This document shows, piece after piece, positions 9,551 through 21,212 of a DNA stretch of 64,000 nt. The stretch comes from Chondrosia reniformis. Lineage: Eukaryota > Porifera > Demospongiae > Chondrillida > Chondrillidae. Made by a program: the position numbers and the translations under genes. The notes under the pieces were generated by a model, which did not search any database, was not told where the DNA came from, and saw only the letters and a program-made list of their open reading frames with translations. Positions within the stretch are counted from its first letter, which is position 1, and each line of letters opens with the position of its first letter. The stretch lies in assembly GCA_947172415.1 (NCBI GenBank), contig OX359202.1:5070899-5134898 (forward strand), given 5' to 3'.

Positions 9551-10373
9551 ATGTTGTTCCAGTGTGAAGATAAAGGATTTGTTGTGCACTATTATCCCTT
9601 CAGTGATGGTAATCTGCTTAGCATTCCAGAAACGGTGAAGATTTTAGAAGAAATGATGCAATGTCTAAAGGCTGGCAACAGGATATGTCTTCAATCGCCA
9701 AATGGAATTGGGAAATCTTGTATGAGTGAGTGACTTGAAGACCTTAAGCCAAGTAGTGAAACAGTCATAAAATGGTCTCTTTCTGTGTTGTTGTGATGTG
9801 TTGTTGTTTATTTTCTTAGTGGCTGGATTGCTTGGAATGTATTTGAATAATTCTCTAACGTTTGAGGAGACCAGGGCACTTCTGTGTCGTACCAAAGGGG
9901 CATCAGCCATACAGACAATAAAAGTAAGTTTACCATCTTGCATGTGACTTTAAATGGACGATTGCCATAGTAAGAGGAAGTTTCATGTATACATACATAC
10001 GTAGTATACTACTGGAACTATTCACATACTTTACTTGATGTACGTACTCTACTGATCAAAGATATTAAGCATGGTTTCTTCGTAGAGTTCCATCATATGA
10101 AAAACCTTCAATTTAACCTGTCATAATTAAATAATATATACGTATGTATGTACGTACATACGTACATCAACTAGGAGTGTCTTGGGGCACGTGCATCTAA
10201 AATCCATATACGTACACCTCAGCACCGTGGTATAACTAATACAAAGGTTTGATGTCCACTTGTGTATATTTCCACTGTTTAATGTTTGTCTGCTTACTTG
10301 ATAGGAATACAACTTCCTCTCAGAATTTAGGAAAAATTTGGAAGAACACAACCTTTGTTTGGTCAAAGAATAA
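9551..10373 (+). CDS. Short protein resembling the N-terminus of the XPD/ERCC2 helicase
   Basis: Exons 9551-9725, 9820-9923 and 10305-10373 join in phase to 115 residues. The start MLFQCEDKGFVVHYYPFS, followed by CLQSPNGIGKS (Walker A, motif I of superfamily 2 helicases) and RALLCRTKGASAIQTIKEY, aligns in order with the start of XPD (VYFPYDYIYPEQ, MPSGTGKT, KLIYCSRTVPEIEKVIEEL, where motif Ia lies). XPD itself has about 760 residues and an Fe-S cluster; here the frame stops after motif Ia. It cannot be an active helicase. It may be a truncated paralogue or a gene cut short, or I may have missed later exons. An upstream acceptor at 9534 shows that at least one 5' exon exists. AATAAA near 10475 would serve as the poly(A) signal. 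Confidence 0.45.
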
Positions 10374-10694
10374 TTTACAATTTGTGTGTTTCTCGCCTAA
10401 GATAGGAGTTTTGTTCATTTGGAGTCATCACAGACTATACACTGTAAACAGTATCTATATTGCACCCCTATGTATCAATAAAGATGTAATTATAGGAGCA
10501 CTTTATGTCATTCTTGATAAGTTGCAGTGAATGTTGCTAATTTTGGCATCCAGTTGACATATTGAACAGATTTAGTTAGTGTAGTTGTGTTAAAAAATCC
10601 ATCTCGACTCATCACACAAACAAGATGAATAAAATTCAAAAGAATTTCAGTTTTACAATTTCAGAAAAAGATTGGTTTATTTAGTGACCTTCAT
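10374..10694. other. Intergenic / 3' UTR
   Basis: No gene. It holds the likely 3' UTR of the XPD-like gene (ATCAATAAAG near 10473) and that of ZIP9 from the other strand. Confidence 0.5.
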
Positions 10695-13455
10695 TCAATG
10701 TGAGTGAATAATATTAAATAACAATGGTAGAAGTGACCCCAATATTATGCAGTACATTTCTCCTCGAGTTAGTCCCGTTTCACGAGAATTGGATGCATCT
10801 GATAGCATTGTCTGCCTGTGTTTTCTGCCTTCAGTAATCTCATTTAGCACATGTACAGTGGCTACATACAGAAACGTCCCAGCTGAGAAGAGCATGGTCA
10901 ATCCAGTCATTGGTAAACCTGTATCCCGGAGCAGCTGTTTTGTAAAAGGAAAGACACATTTATTAAAGACAGATATTTAAAAGGTTTCAACCACACACAA
11001 ACAAACATCGAGTTTCTACTCAAACAGTTTATATTAGGTTAATATGCATGCTATGACTGTGTTATGTGTATAAATTGTACCTGCCCTAATCCAAAGTACG
11101 ATACAAAAGCCAACAGAGGTGCAGCCAGAGAGAAGACCAGAAGGTGTATTCTAACACTAGTTCTATCAAAACCCTACATAATATACGTATACGTACAGAT
11201 ACAGACTATATCAATTGAACAAATATCTAAGACACTGTAAACAGGAATATTCTAGTCTCCATTTTCCTACATGCTACATCCATATTAGAGTAAAAGGCAT
11301 ATAAGGAACTACATTAAACCTAGTGAGAGCTTTGGATGAGGATACAAGAGTCTTCTCTTTTTATTCTGCTCCACTGGGTCAGACAGCTGTTTCTGGGAAT
11401 TCACCCTTCATCAGTAACCCTGGAAGTCTTTCTGGAAGTTCTTCTTTGAATCCTACACTATGTATGCATGTACTGCAGTTATTTTATCTTAACAAAAGCT
11501 AATACCTATATTACATGTGGTAATTAAGTATAGTAGACAACAAACACTGCAGTACATACCTCATGTAGCAGGAAAGATGTCAGTCCGAAAGCGGCCGGCG
11601 CCTTGTGCAACATTATGGCCAGAAAGATGACAAATTCTACATCTGTTTTAGAAGCACTTGCAGCTGCTCCCAATGCTATCCCATCAGCTACATGTAAGGA
11701 GATATTCCAACTAGACAAAGGTAGACATGTTTTAGAATCTATAGCTAACTGGTCAGAGGTAGACATGTTTTAGAACCTGTAGCTACATAACTGGTCATGC
11801 TTACAAGCCAAATATGGTCATAACCATTGTGGGTTGGAATAGATCAACCAATATACATGCTGTGAAACTTTGAAAACAAGGATACTGTATTTGGGGAATA
11901 CTGTTGCCCTCAGTTAACTGTGCAAGACTTCATCTTTCAATCTCATTTGAGCGTGTGCAGATGTAGTTCTTGTTGGACATTTCAATCTTCAGCTACCGAT
12001 GGTTAGCAACAGAGATGAATCTTTTCATAGAAAAGTTCAACACAGTTAAAAGGAACTCTTATCATATCAATACCTTCAATTTCTAGGGAGACTAAGAACT
12101 GCTCATTTCCATTCAAAGTTCTAAACTTTGTGTGTGTGTCTACTTTAATCCTTAAGTCAAGGAAAGAGATTTGTGGACAACGTACGTACCTGCTGCATGA
12201 ACTATTAGTCCAATGGTAGCAGTATGCTTCCTTTTTGTGCGAATTATCACATCATCTTCTATTGAAATGTATAAAGTTACCACAATGACGGCCATGTTTA
12301 TGTTGAGCACATGTACTGCTAGGAAGTAGGAAGACCAGACAACCTACATGTTACATCTATTAGAATAAAGGGTCTTAGGGAACTAAACCTAGTGAGGGCT
12401 TTGGATGAGGATACAAGAGTTTTCACCTTCTATTCTCCTCTTCCCCAATGGGCCTAACGGCTGTTTCTGGGAATTCCACCCTTCATCAGTGACCCTGAGA
12501 ATCTTTGTCTTTTTCTTGATCTTCTGTGAGTCCTTGGCTCCCTACTACTAGGAAGGCCAGACTAGTTCCTAGAGGCTCAGTCTAACCAGAAATAGTTGAT
12601 GCATGAGAATGTCTTCCAAACTGATCAATTATCAACATGAAGACGAATCCAAGAATGAGAGCCAGACCCATCATCATATGGATCTCTGGGAGCTCCACTC
12701 CGTTGTGTGAGTGTGAGGACTCTAGGACGCCATCTGTCTCCTTCAAAGCCAATCCTGGGCCCTTTACCTCTGTGTTCCCAGTGGATTGGGAAGAGGAAAG
12801 CTTGGCAATGAGATCTTTATATGCTAATGAATGAAATGAGATTCACGACTCCAAGTACCAGAATGTGCTCATTAATGACTATACAATGAGACCCGTAAAC
12901 AAGCCTTCCCTCTCTTTGATAAACTTTCTCTCGCTCTCATTTCTGGCCAACTAAAATATTTGAATCTTATATACTAAAGTGTAATTCCCAACCTGTGTAT
13001 TTATATATAAACTAATTTATGGGCTTTAGGGAGTGACAATACGTGTAGAATGGTCACACAGAGTACCTGGGACAATATACATAGAATGGTCATACAGAGT
13101 ACCTGGGACAACATATGTAGAATGGTCATACAGGAGACAGTGAAAAATCTTGCTTCTAAATATAGTCTGTTGTACAAAGAGGCTCACCATCTTCAACTAG
13201 TAGCTCTACTCCTTCTGGTATAATAACTATTAGGGCAGCGCCAATCAGGAGACCCGCTCCGAAGGCCGAGACATACTGCAGCTTGCTCTGAGTAGGAATC
13301 GAGACCACGAAACAAATCACCAACATACCCTTCGCATTTTATAGTCTTTTACTACTTACTTCAGAGAGAGAGAAAGCTAGCGGCACTGATCCCGACAGAT
13401 AGGAACCGCATAACATTGTAACGGAGAAGACTGCGAGTTTAACAACATCGTCCAT
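10695..13455 (-). CDS. SLC39A9: Zinc transporter ZIP9 (SLC39A9)
   Basis: Seven exons with agreeing phases: 13455-13360, 13287-13188, 12823-12587, 12258-12190, 11687-11560, 11173-11081, 10934-10695; 320 residues (human 307). The start [20 protein letters not shown] matches ZIP9 ([20 protein letters not shown]). Other signatures are [17 protein letters not shown], the metal-site helices [14 protein letters not shown] and [28 protein letters not shown] and [21 protein letters not shown]9 moves zinc into the cytosol from the Golgi or across the plasma membrane. The His-containing loop between TM3 and TM4 (SSHSHNG) is shorter in His than in vertebrates. All metal-binding His and Asp residues of TM4/TM5 are present. 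Introns 3 and 5 each carry a copy of dispersed repeat A. The 5' end lies only 83 bases from the stop of the SNARE gene. Confidence 0.95.
11286..11452 (+). repeat. Dispersed repeat A, copy 1
   Basis: Contains the family's core blocks GGAACT..AAACCTAGTGAGAGC, TTTGGATGAGGATACAAGAG, and CAGACAGCTGTTTCTGGGAA followed by CACCCTTCATCAGTRACCCT. In ZIP9 intron 5. Confidence 0.85.
12358..12545 (+). repeat. Dispersed repeat A, copy 2
   Basis: Same blocks and order as at 11286, including TTTGGATGAGGATACAAGAG and GGCTGTTTCTGGGAATTCC. In ZIP9 intron 3. Confidence 0.85.
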
Positions 13456-13538
13456 TTTTTAATAATATACAAAAAAAGAAAAAAAGAGAGAAAAACAACC
13501 CCTTGCGCAATCGCGCGGGTACAGTCGCAAAAAGGAAG

Positions 13539-14543
13539 TCATCTCAGCTGCTTGCCGATTCTCTTGTTCATCTTAGTGACGTCATCATCAGTTTTCCCCG
13601 TCTTCTGCTGTAACCTTGGTAGCAGGTCCTGGTTGTGATAGTCCAACACATCCCTTTGATGGAGTGCATTACTGTGGATACGATCCAATATATCATCAAC
13701 TTCTCTACAGAAAGCAAACAATAGAACAGTAAATAGAACAGTTTCAATGCTCAAAGACTGGAACAAGCAAGACACAAGTATTTTCCCTTTCAGTGAAGCT
13801 AAACACAAAAAGACAAAAAAAGAATGCTCAACAGATAACAGAGTTTAGAAACAAGATTACCAAGACCACAGCCAAAGACCAGACATGCCTTATCTAAACA
13901 GTCCAGTGGCATAAATAAGACTACTACTCACGTGAAATACTTGCGCGGGCAGTGCATATCTCATGCTCCCAAGTTTAGTTCCCCTATAGGCTTTTTACAG
14001 AATAGGCACGGCATGTAGGAAAGTGGTGTATTATTTTTCATGTTTAGCTCAGCTGTCAATTAAAACAACTTAATCAATACACTGAATAGAATAATGCAGC
14101 TAATGTAGGATGAATTACTTTAAGTCTTCATTCATTTGCCGTTCCCTGTCATCACGTGCACCTACAATTGGTGGAATATACTGTCCTCGGCTATTACTTG
14201 TTCCTGAAGATGTTTTCTGGGAGGCCGGGGCCCCAGATTTCCCCGGGGATACTGAAGGCTGGGCGGATGGCTTCGAGTCACGTTTCCATGATTTTGGTAA
14301 CATACTGTACCAGAAGCTCTCGACTTCTTTTAAACTTTTATCAGAAGCTTTAAGGTTGCCATCAATGCCATCTAATCGTCTGTCGATGCCCTGCAGCTGT
14401 TCTGTTTGGTGATGGAGCATCCTCGAGGTATCATTGCTTGTATTCTCTGTTTCTACGGCCACTCTCTTAATATTCGACGTTAGATGGACACCCTCGTCCA
14501 GCTCCTTATCAATCTGTCGATACGTCTCTTCCCTTCTAGCCAT
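13539..14543 (-). CDS. SNAP-25/SNAP-29-like Qbc SNARE
   Basis: Two exons, 14543-14119 and 13704-13539, joined in phase 2 to give 196 residues (SNAP-25 206, SNAP-29 258). An N-terminal Qb SNARE helix (about residues 10-75: DEGVHLTSNIKRVAVETENT, MLHHQTEQLQGIDRRLDGID) is followed by a Pro/Ser/Gly-rich linker. The C-terminal Qc helix (about 135-195) has EVDDILDRIHSNALHQRDVL and NQDLLPRL. Both central ionic-layer Gln residues can be placed (HHQTEQL and YHNQDLL). No Cys cluster for palmitoylation is seen, which favours SNAP-29 over SNAP-25. Such proteins supply two helices to the four-helix bundle that drives vesicle or autophagosome fusion. The gene lies head-to-head with SDE2. Confidence 0.75.
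13958..14042 (-). repeat. Dispersed repeat A, partial copy 3
   Basis: Reverse orientation: AAGTTTAGTTCCCCTATAGG and ACAGAATAGGCACGGCATGT. In the SNARE intron. Confidence 0.75.
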
Positions 14544-14749
14544 TTGATTGTACTCCGTATAACGTGAATAGTTTAAACCTTTCGTTTTCCAGTACTACAT
14601 ATATTTATAAGCCAATTTTTCCTGGAAACAAACACCCCTTTTATTTGTCATGTGTATGCAAGGAAAATCCCCACTTCTCTATTAATAGCCAACAGAGGTG
14701 TATGTCACGTCACATATTGTGCAATCATTGATACTATTGTGCAATCAAA
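14544..14749. promoter_or_regulatory. Putative bidirectional promoter, SNARE / SDE2
   Basis: 206 bases separate the two divergent start codons. No TATA box is placed convincingly. Shared use is inferred from the distance. Confidence 0.4.
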
Positions 14750-17362
14750 ATGGCGTTCACGGTGATTGTTCAAGGAGTTGATAAAGAGACACTTTCTTTT
14801 GTAAGAAAAGACCATATTTTAGTATCTGACTTGAGGAAATGTATTACTGAAAGGATTTATAAAAGTGTAAGTACTTGAGGCCTACACTTAAACCTGTTTG
14901 TGGATTACATAACAGCAGGTCTTTCTTTCTCGTTTTCGTTCTTCAGTGTTTGTACGTACCTAACCTTAGATTACAACGTAACGGTACAGTATTAGAGGAC
15001 GAAGATGTCTTATTTCCGGAGGAGAATCAACCCTTTGTCACTGTACATGTTTTACCTAATATTTTGGGCGGAAAGGGAGGTGCGTGTTGTCTCTCTGTGT
15101 CTATCCTTACTAAGTCTATAGTGATTTTAAAATTCACACCTTTGACAATGGTTTTGAATCCTAAAGCCACCTGTTGCTTGATGTAAATGTATCACCTTCA
15201 GTGTCACCTTTTAATAAGCCATAGCTTATTGGAGGCTATTGTCACAGTGATGAAATATGTACATATATGTACGTATGTATGAGCACATAGGAAAGGGAGG
15301 TAACGTGCAAGAGCTATGATATGATGGAATATGATAACATATTTATGTGAAGACATAGTTTATGTGAAGACATACGTATTTGTGATGTTAAATAGGATTT
15401 GGAGCGCTCATACGAGCAATGGGGAAGAGTGTGGAGAAGTCCAATAACAGAGACGCTTGCCGGGACCTGTCAGGGAGGAGAGTCAGAGATGTACAGGCAG
15501 AAAAGAAGTAAGAAGCCATGTGATGGTGCTTGTGTAAATGTCTGTCCCTGTGTACGCCCCCTAAATCTATTCCAGTGCACACCCCCTGGATCCGCTCCTG
15601 GTTCTGATTACACATTTACGTACATGTGGTCTGCTTGTCTATAGGCTTACTGAGTGGGTACAGAAAGGGGCGACTAGAGAAGGAAGCAGAGAAGACAAGA
15701 TCAAGAAGATTGAGAAGAAGCTGGTCCAACCCAAACATGTCATGAACGACCCAAAATACATGGAACAGATGCACAAACATGAACAAAGTGTGCAAGATGC
15801 TCTGAAACAAGGTGAGTGCTTGTGAATAACCAAGCAAACTATATTATGTATGTAGGTCATCAACTGAGCTACATTAATGTTCTGTTGATAGTCTAGTCTA
15901 AACATTTAATTCTAGCCTCAAACAAATACATTGTACTCCATGATGTAATATGGTCAGCAAGCTACCCTCAACCAGGCTGCATGTCTTTTAATTTGCAGGT
16001 CTTACAATCTTAATTTTTAGGATTAGGATTAGGAATCTTATTTAATGTGGGAAACCTTTAGCCAAGAGGCTACTCTTCCAGGCACCCACAATAGTACAAA
16101 CAACATAAACACAACATATAGCAAATCAGTCAGCAATAATCAGTTTGTTCAGTGGGCAATGTTTGCTGTCACTGAAAACCTGCTGCCGTGGTCTGGGCTC
16201 AAACTTGGGACATCCCATAATAGCTTGATCTTGAATCTTCTGCTTTAGCTCCAGACCACCAGCACCCCCTGTAATGTAAGTAATGCACAGTTATGTTTAT
16301 GTGTGTATCCTAGGGTTACGTGCTACAGAATCAGGAAGTGGCAGTAGTAAGAGTATATTGACCACAAGAAAGAGACCATCACAAGGACCATCCACATTGA
16401 AGGCCAAGAAGTCTTTAATGTGGTAAGTTAATTTGTCCCTTTGATGTGTAATACATAGATAGAGATAAAGAAAAAGACAGAGACTCCCAGGATCACTGAT
16501 GAAGGGTGGAATTCCCAGAAACGGCTGTCTGACCCAGTGGAGAAGAAGATGAAAGAAGGAAGAAAAGACTCCTGTATCTTCATCCAAAGCTCTCTTCAGG
16601 TTTAGTTCCCCTATAGGCTCTTTTACAGAATAGGCATAGCATGTAGGAAAATGGTATCTTAGATTTTTCATAGGTCATACTGTATATATAAGATTATGAA
16701 TTATGTATTTATGTACTCCTTCATTATCCTAAATATAGACTAAACTAGAAGAGGATGTCTTATTGCTTGTACAATCTTAAAAATGAGTTGTTTTGTCTCC
16801 TGCTAGGATGGGAGTGGATGGTGATGAAGAAGACTTGAGTTCAGAGGAAGATGAGGAAGATGTTTCTTCCAAAGAGATTAAACCCGAAGTAGAAAACAAA
16901 AATGCTGATGAAACAAATGGACAGTCACAAGAAGAATCACTCAAACAAGCTGCTACATCAGAAGATAAATCTGAAAGAGAGCTAGACAGTTCAAAGGAGC
17001 ATTGTCCAAATGGCAATCAAGAAGAGAAACAGTTCCCCGAGTTAAATCATTCAAGTGAACCTCCCAATAATAAAGACACTCCTTGTGAGGAACCATTTGA
17101 TCAAGAAAAGGAGCCAAAAATGGCAATAGAAACAGACTCCATGGAGACAGCTGCTTTAGAAGAACCAATTGATTTGGATAAGTACAAGTCTGCAAAGGAA
17201 TTGGAGAACTTGGGTGCTGACAGACTGAAAATGGAACTGATGTCCCTGGGACTGAAATGTGGAGGAACACTGCAACATAGAGCTGAAAGATTGTTCTCAA
17301 CTAAAGGGAAAGCCAGAGAAGATTGGAGCACTCAAATTTTGGCTAAATCAAAGAAGAAATGA
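14750..17362 (+). CDS. SDE2: SDE2, ubiquitin-fold splicing and genome-stability factor
   Basis: Six exons: 14750-14866, 14947-15079, 15396-15507, 15645-15811, 16314-16422, 16807-17362; 397 residues (human 451). Residues 1-81 form the ubiquitin-like domain. It ends at GGKGG (80-84), the processing site at which SDE2 is cut after the first Gly-Gly, as marked by the following [10 protein letters not shown]. The SDE2 box [15 protein letters not shown] is present, then a basic helix ([13 protein letters not shown]), an acidic low-complexity stretch ([14 protein letters not shown]), and the C-terminal SAP-like domain with [19 protein letters not shown] and [14 protein letters not shown]. In other eukaryotes the processed C-terminal part joins the spliceosome and also takes part in replication-stress responses. 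Intron 5 has a copy of repeat A. Confidence 0.95.
16455..16672 (-). repeat. Dispersed repeat A, copy 4
   Basis: Near full-length copy in reverse orientation: GACTCCCAGGATCACTGATG, CCCAGAAACGGCTGTCTGAC, TAGTTCCCCTATAGGCTC. In SDE2 intron 5. Confidence 0.85.
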
Positions 17363-17829
17363 CTTTATTTTATTTCATGCACCAACCAACCATTTACTTT
17401 TAAATACACAAAAATTAAAAAATCAGAAACAAGATTACATCGCGTCATTCAAAAACTTCAACAAATCTTTTCTGTTCTTTTCTCTCTGTAATGAAAATAT
17501 AATAATATATACATTAAAAACCATAAAATACTTCTATATACATGGATGAAAAATCTAATATACCATTTTCCTACATGCTATGCCTATTCTGTAAAAAAGC
17601 CTATAGGGGAACTAAACCTGAAGAGAGCTTTATTCATATTCCATCATAACCTTTGCATGGGCATATATACAATTAACTCCTGATTCATCATCATACAGTA
17701 CATGCACTATATAAAGAATCCCTCAAAGTCTGATCTTGGTTGGGAGACTATATGTACACATGCATCGTACAGTATATATATAAAGTCATTTTGTAAGCTA
17801 AAAGATTTGTACATGTGAAGTACAATGAG
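17363..17829. other. Intergenic, 3' UTRs of SDE2 and the Ser/Arg-rich gene
   Basis: Convergent interval without a gene. It holds a partial copy of repeat A at 17548-17625 (plus orientation: CACATGCTATGCCTATTCTG-like block, then GGGGAACTAAACCTGAAGAG). Confidence 0.5.
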
Positions 17830-19371
17830 TTAGGACCGTACTTCCTTGTCTCTCCGGGATTTCTTTATTTTCAACTTAATGACTTCTCCAGTGATGGCAT
17901 TTCTCTGAGGACTAGATCCGATTGTTGCCATGTACTACAAATGTTAACAACATAAACCTGTTTGGCTGGTATTTAAGGACACAGTTGGTTCAACAGTATC
18001 TTCTTCAACAACCGACCCTCAGGGTTGAAACTTTGACAAAATATTGAACCAACTGCATCCTTAGATGCCCAAAAGTCAAAAGATGAACCATTCTAAAGAT
18101 CAACAACCTAATTCTAAAGACAAAACCAAGAATTGACCTTGCTAATTACATTAGATTAATAATAGAATAAGAATTTCTTCTAACTGCATCGAACTTATCT
18201 TTTGAAAGGATCATCTTTTGACTTTGAGCGTCTATAGACACAGTTTTGTTGTCTCTTTTTGGTTGTCAGACGTTTCAACCCTGAGGGTCTTCGTCAGACT
18301 GCAGGTGTCTACTTTTATAGGCATCTGACAATCAAGAGAGACAACAAAACTGTCTCTAAAAGTCAAAAGATGATCCTTTCAAAAGATACATACATAGATT
18401 AAGTCACCAAGTCAATCCAGTTGACTGACCTTGGATATCGCCACAGGCTCCTTCTTCTTGGACGATAGCTTCTTCAACTTTTTATGTTTCCTTTTGTGCT
18501 TGTGTCTATCATCCTTGTGCTTAATGGGCTTCTCCTCTTTGCTCTAAACAGACACTCAAAAACAACAATTTGCTTATGTAAACCTTTCATTTTCTTGGGG
18601 ACAAAGAACGCTTACTTTCTCCTTTGTTTTCTTGCTCTTCTTGCTTCTTCTGTGCTCTGGAGAGGAATCTAGCAAGAGTAATAAATGTAGGCAATATAGT
18701 GAATTACATATCTCCTTGAAATTTAAATGAAAGTGGTTGTCAAATAGTATTGACTTTATGGAGTATATATAGTAACATTTTATGTACTTGAATGAAATTT
18801 ATATATCAACATCCCTTATACACAAGTTTCTACTATGAAGCTGAAATGCATGTACTAGTTATATAGTAGGTTAGTAGTGCAAGAAAGGAAGTTCTTTTGT
18901 ATATAATTTTAGAGTCATTCATATTCCCATTTGTATAACAATTAGACCTTTACAGGATAGAGTTACAGAATGCACAATTGAGATAGATACATACGGTACA
19001 GTACGAGTAATCCTCCTACATCAGTGTACCTGAAGATCTTGTGGAATATGAAGAATCTGATTCCCGCTGCGATGCTGATGAGGACGATGACCTGTGTCTT
19101 CTCCTTCTCTGCCTGCTGCAGCTTCCTTCTGCTAAATTGTCACGAATCAAAGACATGCACTTCTACTAAACACAAGTGATACTATTATTAATTTATTAAG
19201 TGCACCATGTGCAAAACATACTAGGGCGAAAAATCTGGTCCATGCAGCACTATACAGAACAACGCACTACATTACACAATGCACTACGTACGTCGAATAA
19301 ATGCACAAAACCTCTTAGCAATGAATGGACTAACGAAATTTGGGGAAATTCATACCTGTTCCTCCGTCCAT
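17830..19371 (-). CDS. Small Ser/Arg/Lys-rich, probably nuclear protein
   Basis: Five exons with agreeing phases: 19371-19356, 19131-19030, 18668-18616, 18543-18430, 17934-17830; 129 residues. An Arg/Ser-rich start (RQRRRRHRSSSSSASQ) is followed by SPEHRRSKKSKKTKEK, the His/Lys-rich run KHKRKHKKLKKLSSKKK, and a conserved-looking C-terminus with GSSPQRNAITGEVIKLKIKK. Composition suggests a disordered RNA- or spliceosome-associated nuclear protein. I do not recognise the family, and several unrelated proteins have this composition, so no gene name is given. It lies head-to-head with the deoxynucleoside kinase gene. Intron 4 carries a foldback transposon. Confidence 0.65.
17982..18055. repeat. 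Short hairpin related to foldback family B
   Basis: 12-bp perfect arms (CAGTTGGTTCAA / TTGAACCAACTG) enclose a core with GACCCTCAGGGTTGAAAC, the same core found in the larger foldback elements. Confidence 0.7.
18197..18387. mobile_element. Foldback MITE, family B, copy 1
   Basis: 191 bp with long inverted arms: ATCTTTTGAAAGGATCATCT at the left and its complement at the right. Further complementary blocks (ACAGTTTTGTTGTCTC / GAGACAACAAAACTG) flank a centre with CCCTGAGGGTCTTCGTCAG. There is no coding capacity. In an intron of the Ser/Arg-rich gene. Confidence 0.85.
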
Positions 19372-19536
19372 TTTGTAGAACCAGCTTTGATTCTAAATTA
19401 AAAGTAGAGAAACTGGATTGGAACTTTCGCGGTTTGGCGCGGTCTCAAAAAACAGAATTTGATTGGTGCAGTACAGTTTGCGCCATTTCCCGCGCTTTAC
19501 GATTTGTGTTTTCTTGCAGAATTGTGCTTTCCAAAG
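19372..19536. promoter_or_regulatory. Putative bidirectional promoter, Ser/Arg-rich gene / deoxynucleoside kinase
   Basis: 165 bases between divergent start codons, containing GC-rich CpG-bearing stretches (TTTCGCGGTTTGGCGCGGTC, TTTCCCGCGC) of the E2F-site type. Two TTTSGCGC-like motifs are visible; regulation by E2F is only an inference, though suitable for a dNTP-supply gene. Confidence 0.45.
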
Positions 19537-21212
19537 ATGTTGTCAGCAGCGCAGAAACAGGAGGAGCGGATGGAAACTTTCACTTCAAAGCCATTATTAA
19601 CTGATCCTTTGCGAAATACCTCAAGAGCAAGTCTCTTGACAATGGATCAGAGGCACAGCTCAAAAGATATATTCATATCTATTAGTGGCTTGATTGGTTG
19701 GTCACTAATAAATGGAAGTACACACACTTTAACTATAACCTTCTCGTTTACCAGGTGCAGGCAAGACAACTTTAGCTGCTAAATTAGGTGAAAAGATGGA
19801 GTTACCTGTGTTTAATGAGCCAGTCATAGACAATGTCTACTTGACAGATTTCTACAGAGATCCCAAACGATACAGTTTCCCTCTACAGGTAATGTTTGCA
19901 ATACAAATTTAATCTGATCTAATCTGATAATTAGTAAATATTGTAGTACAAATTTAATCTGATCTAATCTGATAATTAGTGAATATTACACACACTCTAT
20001 TGAACAGTTACCCCATTTGACCACACTGAGACACCTAATAATTATGTGGAAAGGTCACCATAACCTTAACAGAGTATCAGTTTATGAAACCTACTGTTTG
20101 ACCTAAGTAATAATTTCAGTCTTTGCTGAGGTGCAATTCATTTCTTTTTTCTTTTTTCTCCCCACTTGTCCATCAAACAGCTGTTTCTGACAGTTCAGCT
20201 CCAATGTACTATTTGTAATATAAATTTACTATTCCTATTGAATGTACCATTTACTCTAACCTTCATTATTTTGATTTAGGTTTACCTGCTGAATAGAAGA
20301 TTTCAACAGCATCAGCAGATAATATGGCAGGGTCATGGTGGTGTGCAAGATCGTACCATTTACGAAGACTCTGTTTTTGCTAAAGTGTTAAAGGATTCTG
20401 GTTTAATGGAAGAAAGAGAATATGATACATATGTTAGCCTCTTCAGCAACATGTCCAACTTTATGTAAGAAATAATCCTTGAGTCCCATAAACAAATATA
20501 TTTTAAAGAAGCCAACAAACTAGGACTCATGGGAATTATATAAAAGCCTGACACATAATTTGATAAGTATTAGCACATTAGTAAGCTGAATAGCTCTGGT
20601 TGTCAAATTAGGATCAATTGCTGGTTGTATGTCCTTGTTGTGAATTGTCAAATGTTTCAAATTTACCTTCTGAAACTTAGACATTGCAACTGTATTTCTG
20701 TATCCTGACTGAATACAGATATTTTCTATAAATGTAATGGTTGTGGTTGACTATCACCTTAGATATATATTCCTTACAGGAAGAAACCAAATTTGATAGT
20801 GCATTTGGATGTCTCTCCCGAGGAGAGCTTGCGACGTATTCACATGAGACAAAGAGATTGCGAAAGCACTATTACATTGGATTACCTGAAAAACCTACAT
20901 CGAGCCTATGAAGACTTCTTAACTGACATTGCCCGTATTATCCCTGTTATCAGGGTTAACTATGAAGAATTTAGGACTGCAGATGAAATGGCTGACGTCA
21001 TCTTCAGGTAAACAGTGACTATCACACAAGACTGCATTATACGTAGTAGACTTAAAATCTACAGTGTTTTCAACAGGTGTATTGTATATAATGTGTAAAC
21101 TGATGATATACAATTTTCTTATTTCAGGGAGTACTCCCAAATGTGCTCGGTGCGATATGTAGACTTTGAGAAAAATGGATGCAACCCACGTACTGAAGCA
21201 AAGCTGGTCTAA
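19537..21212 (+). CDS. Deoxynucleoside kinase (deoxyadenosine/deoxyguanosine kinase-like)
   Basis: Five exons: 19537-19696, 19755-19888, 20280-20464, 20780-21007, 21128-21212; phases agree, 263 residues. After about 45 N-terminal residues comes the P-loop ISISGLIGAGKTTLAAKLG, split by intron 1. Next are DPKRYSFPLQVYLLNRRF, the substrate/catalytic box QDRTIYEDSVFAK, and the LID region HLDVSPEESLRRIHMRQRDC. The family phosphorylates deoxynucleosides at the 5'-OH in dNTP salvage. The D-R-T-I-Y-E-D box replaces the E-R-S of animal dCK, TK2 and dGK and resembles bacterial and Dictyostelium deoxyadenosine/deoxyguanosine kinases. The N-terminal segment (LSAAQKQEERMETF) is not a clear mitochondrial presequence. 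Substrate is therefore inferred, most likely purine deoxynucleosides. Confidence 0.9.
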
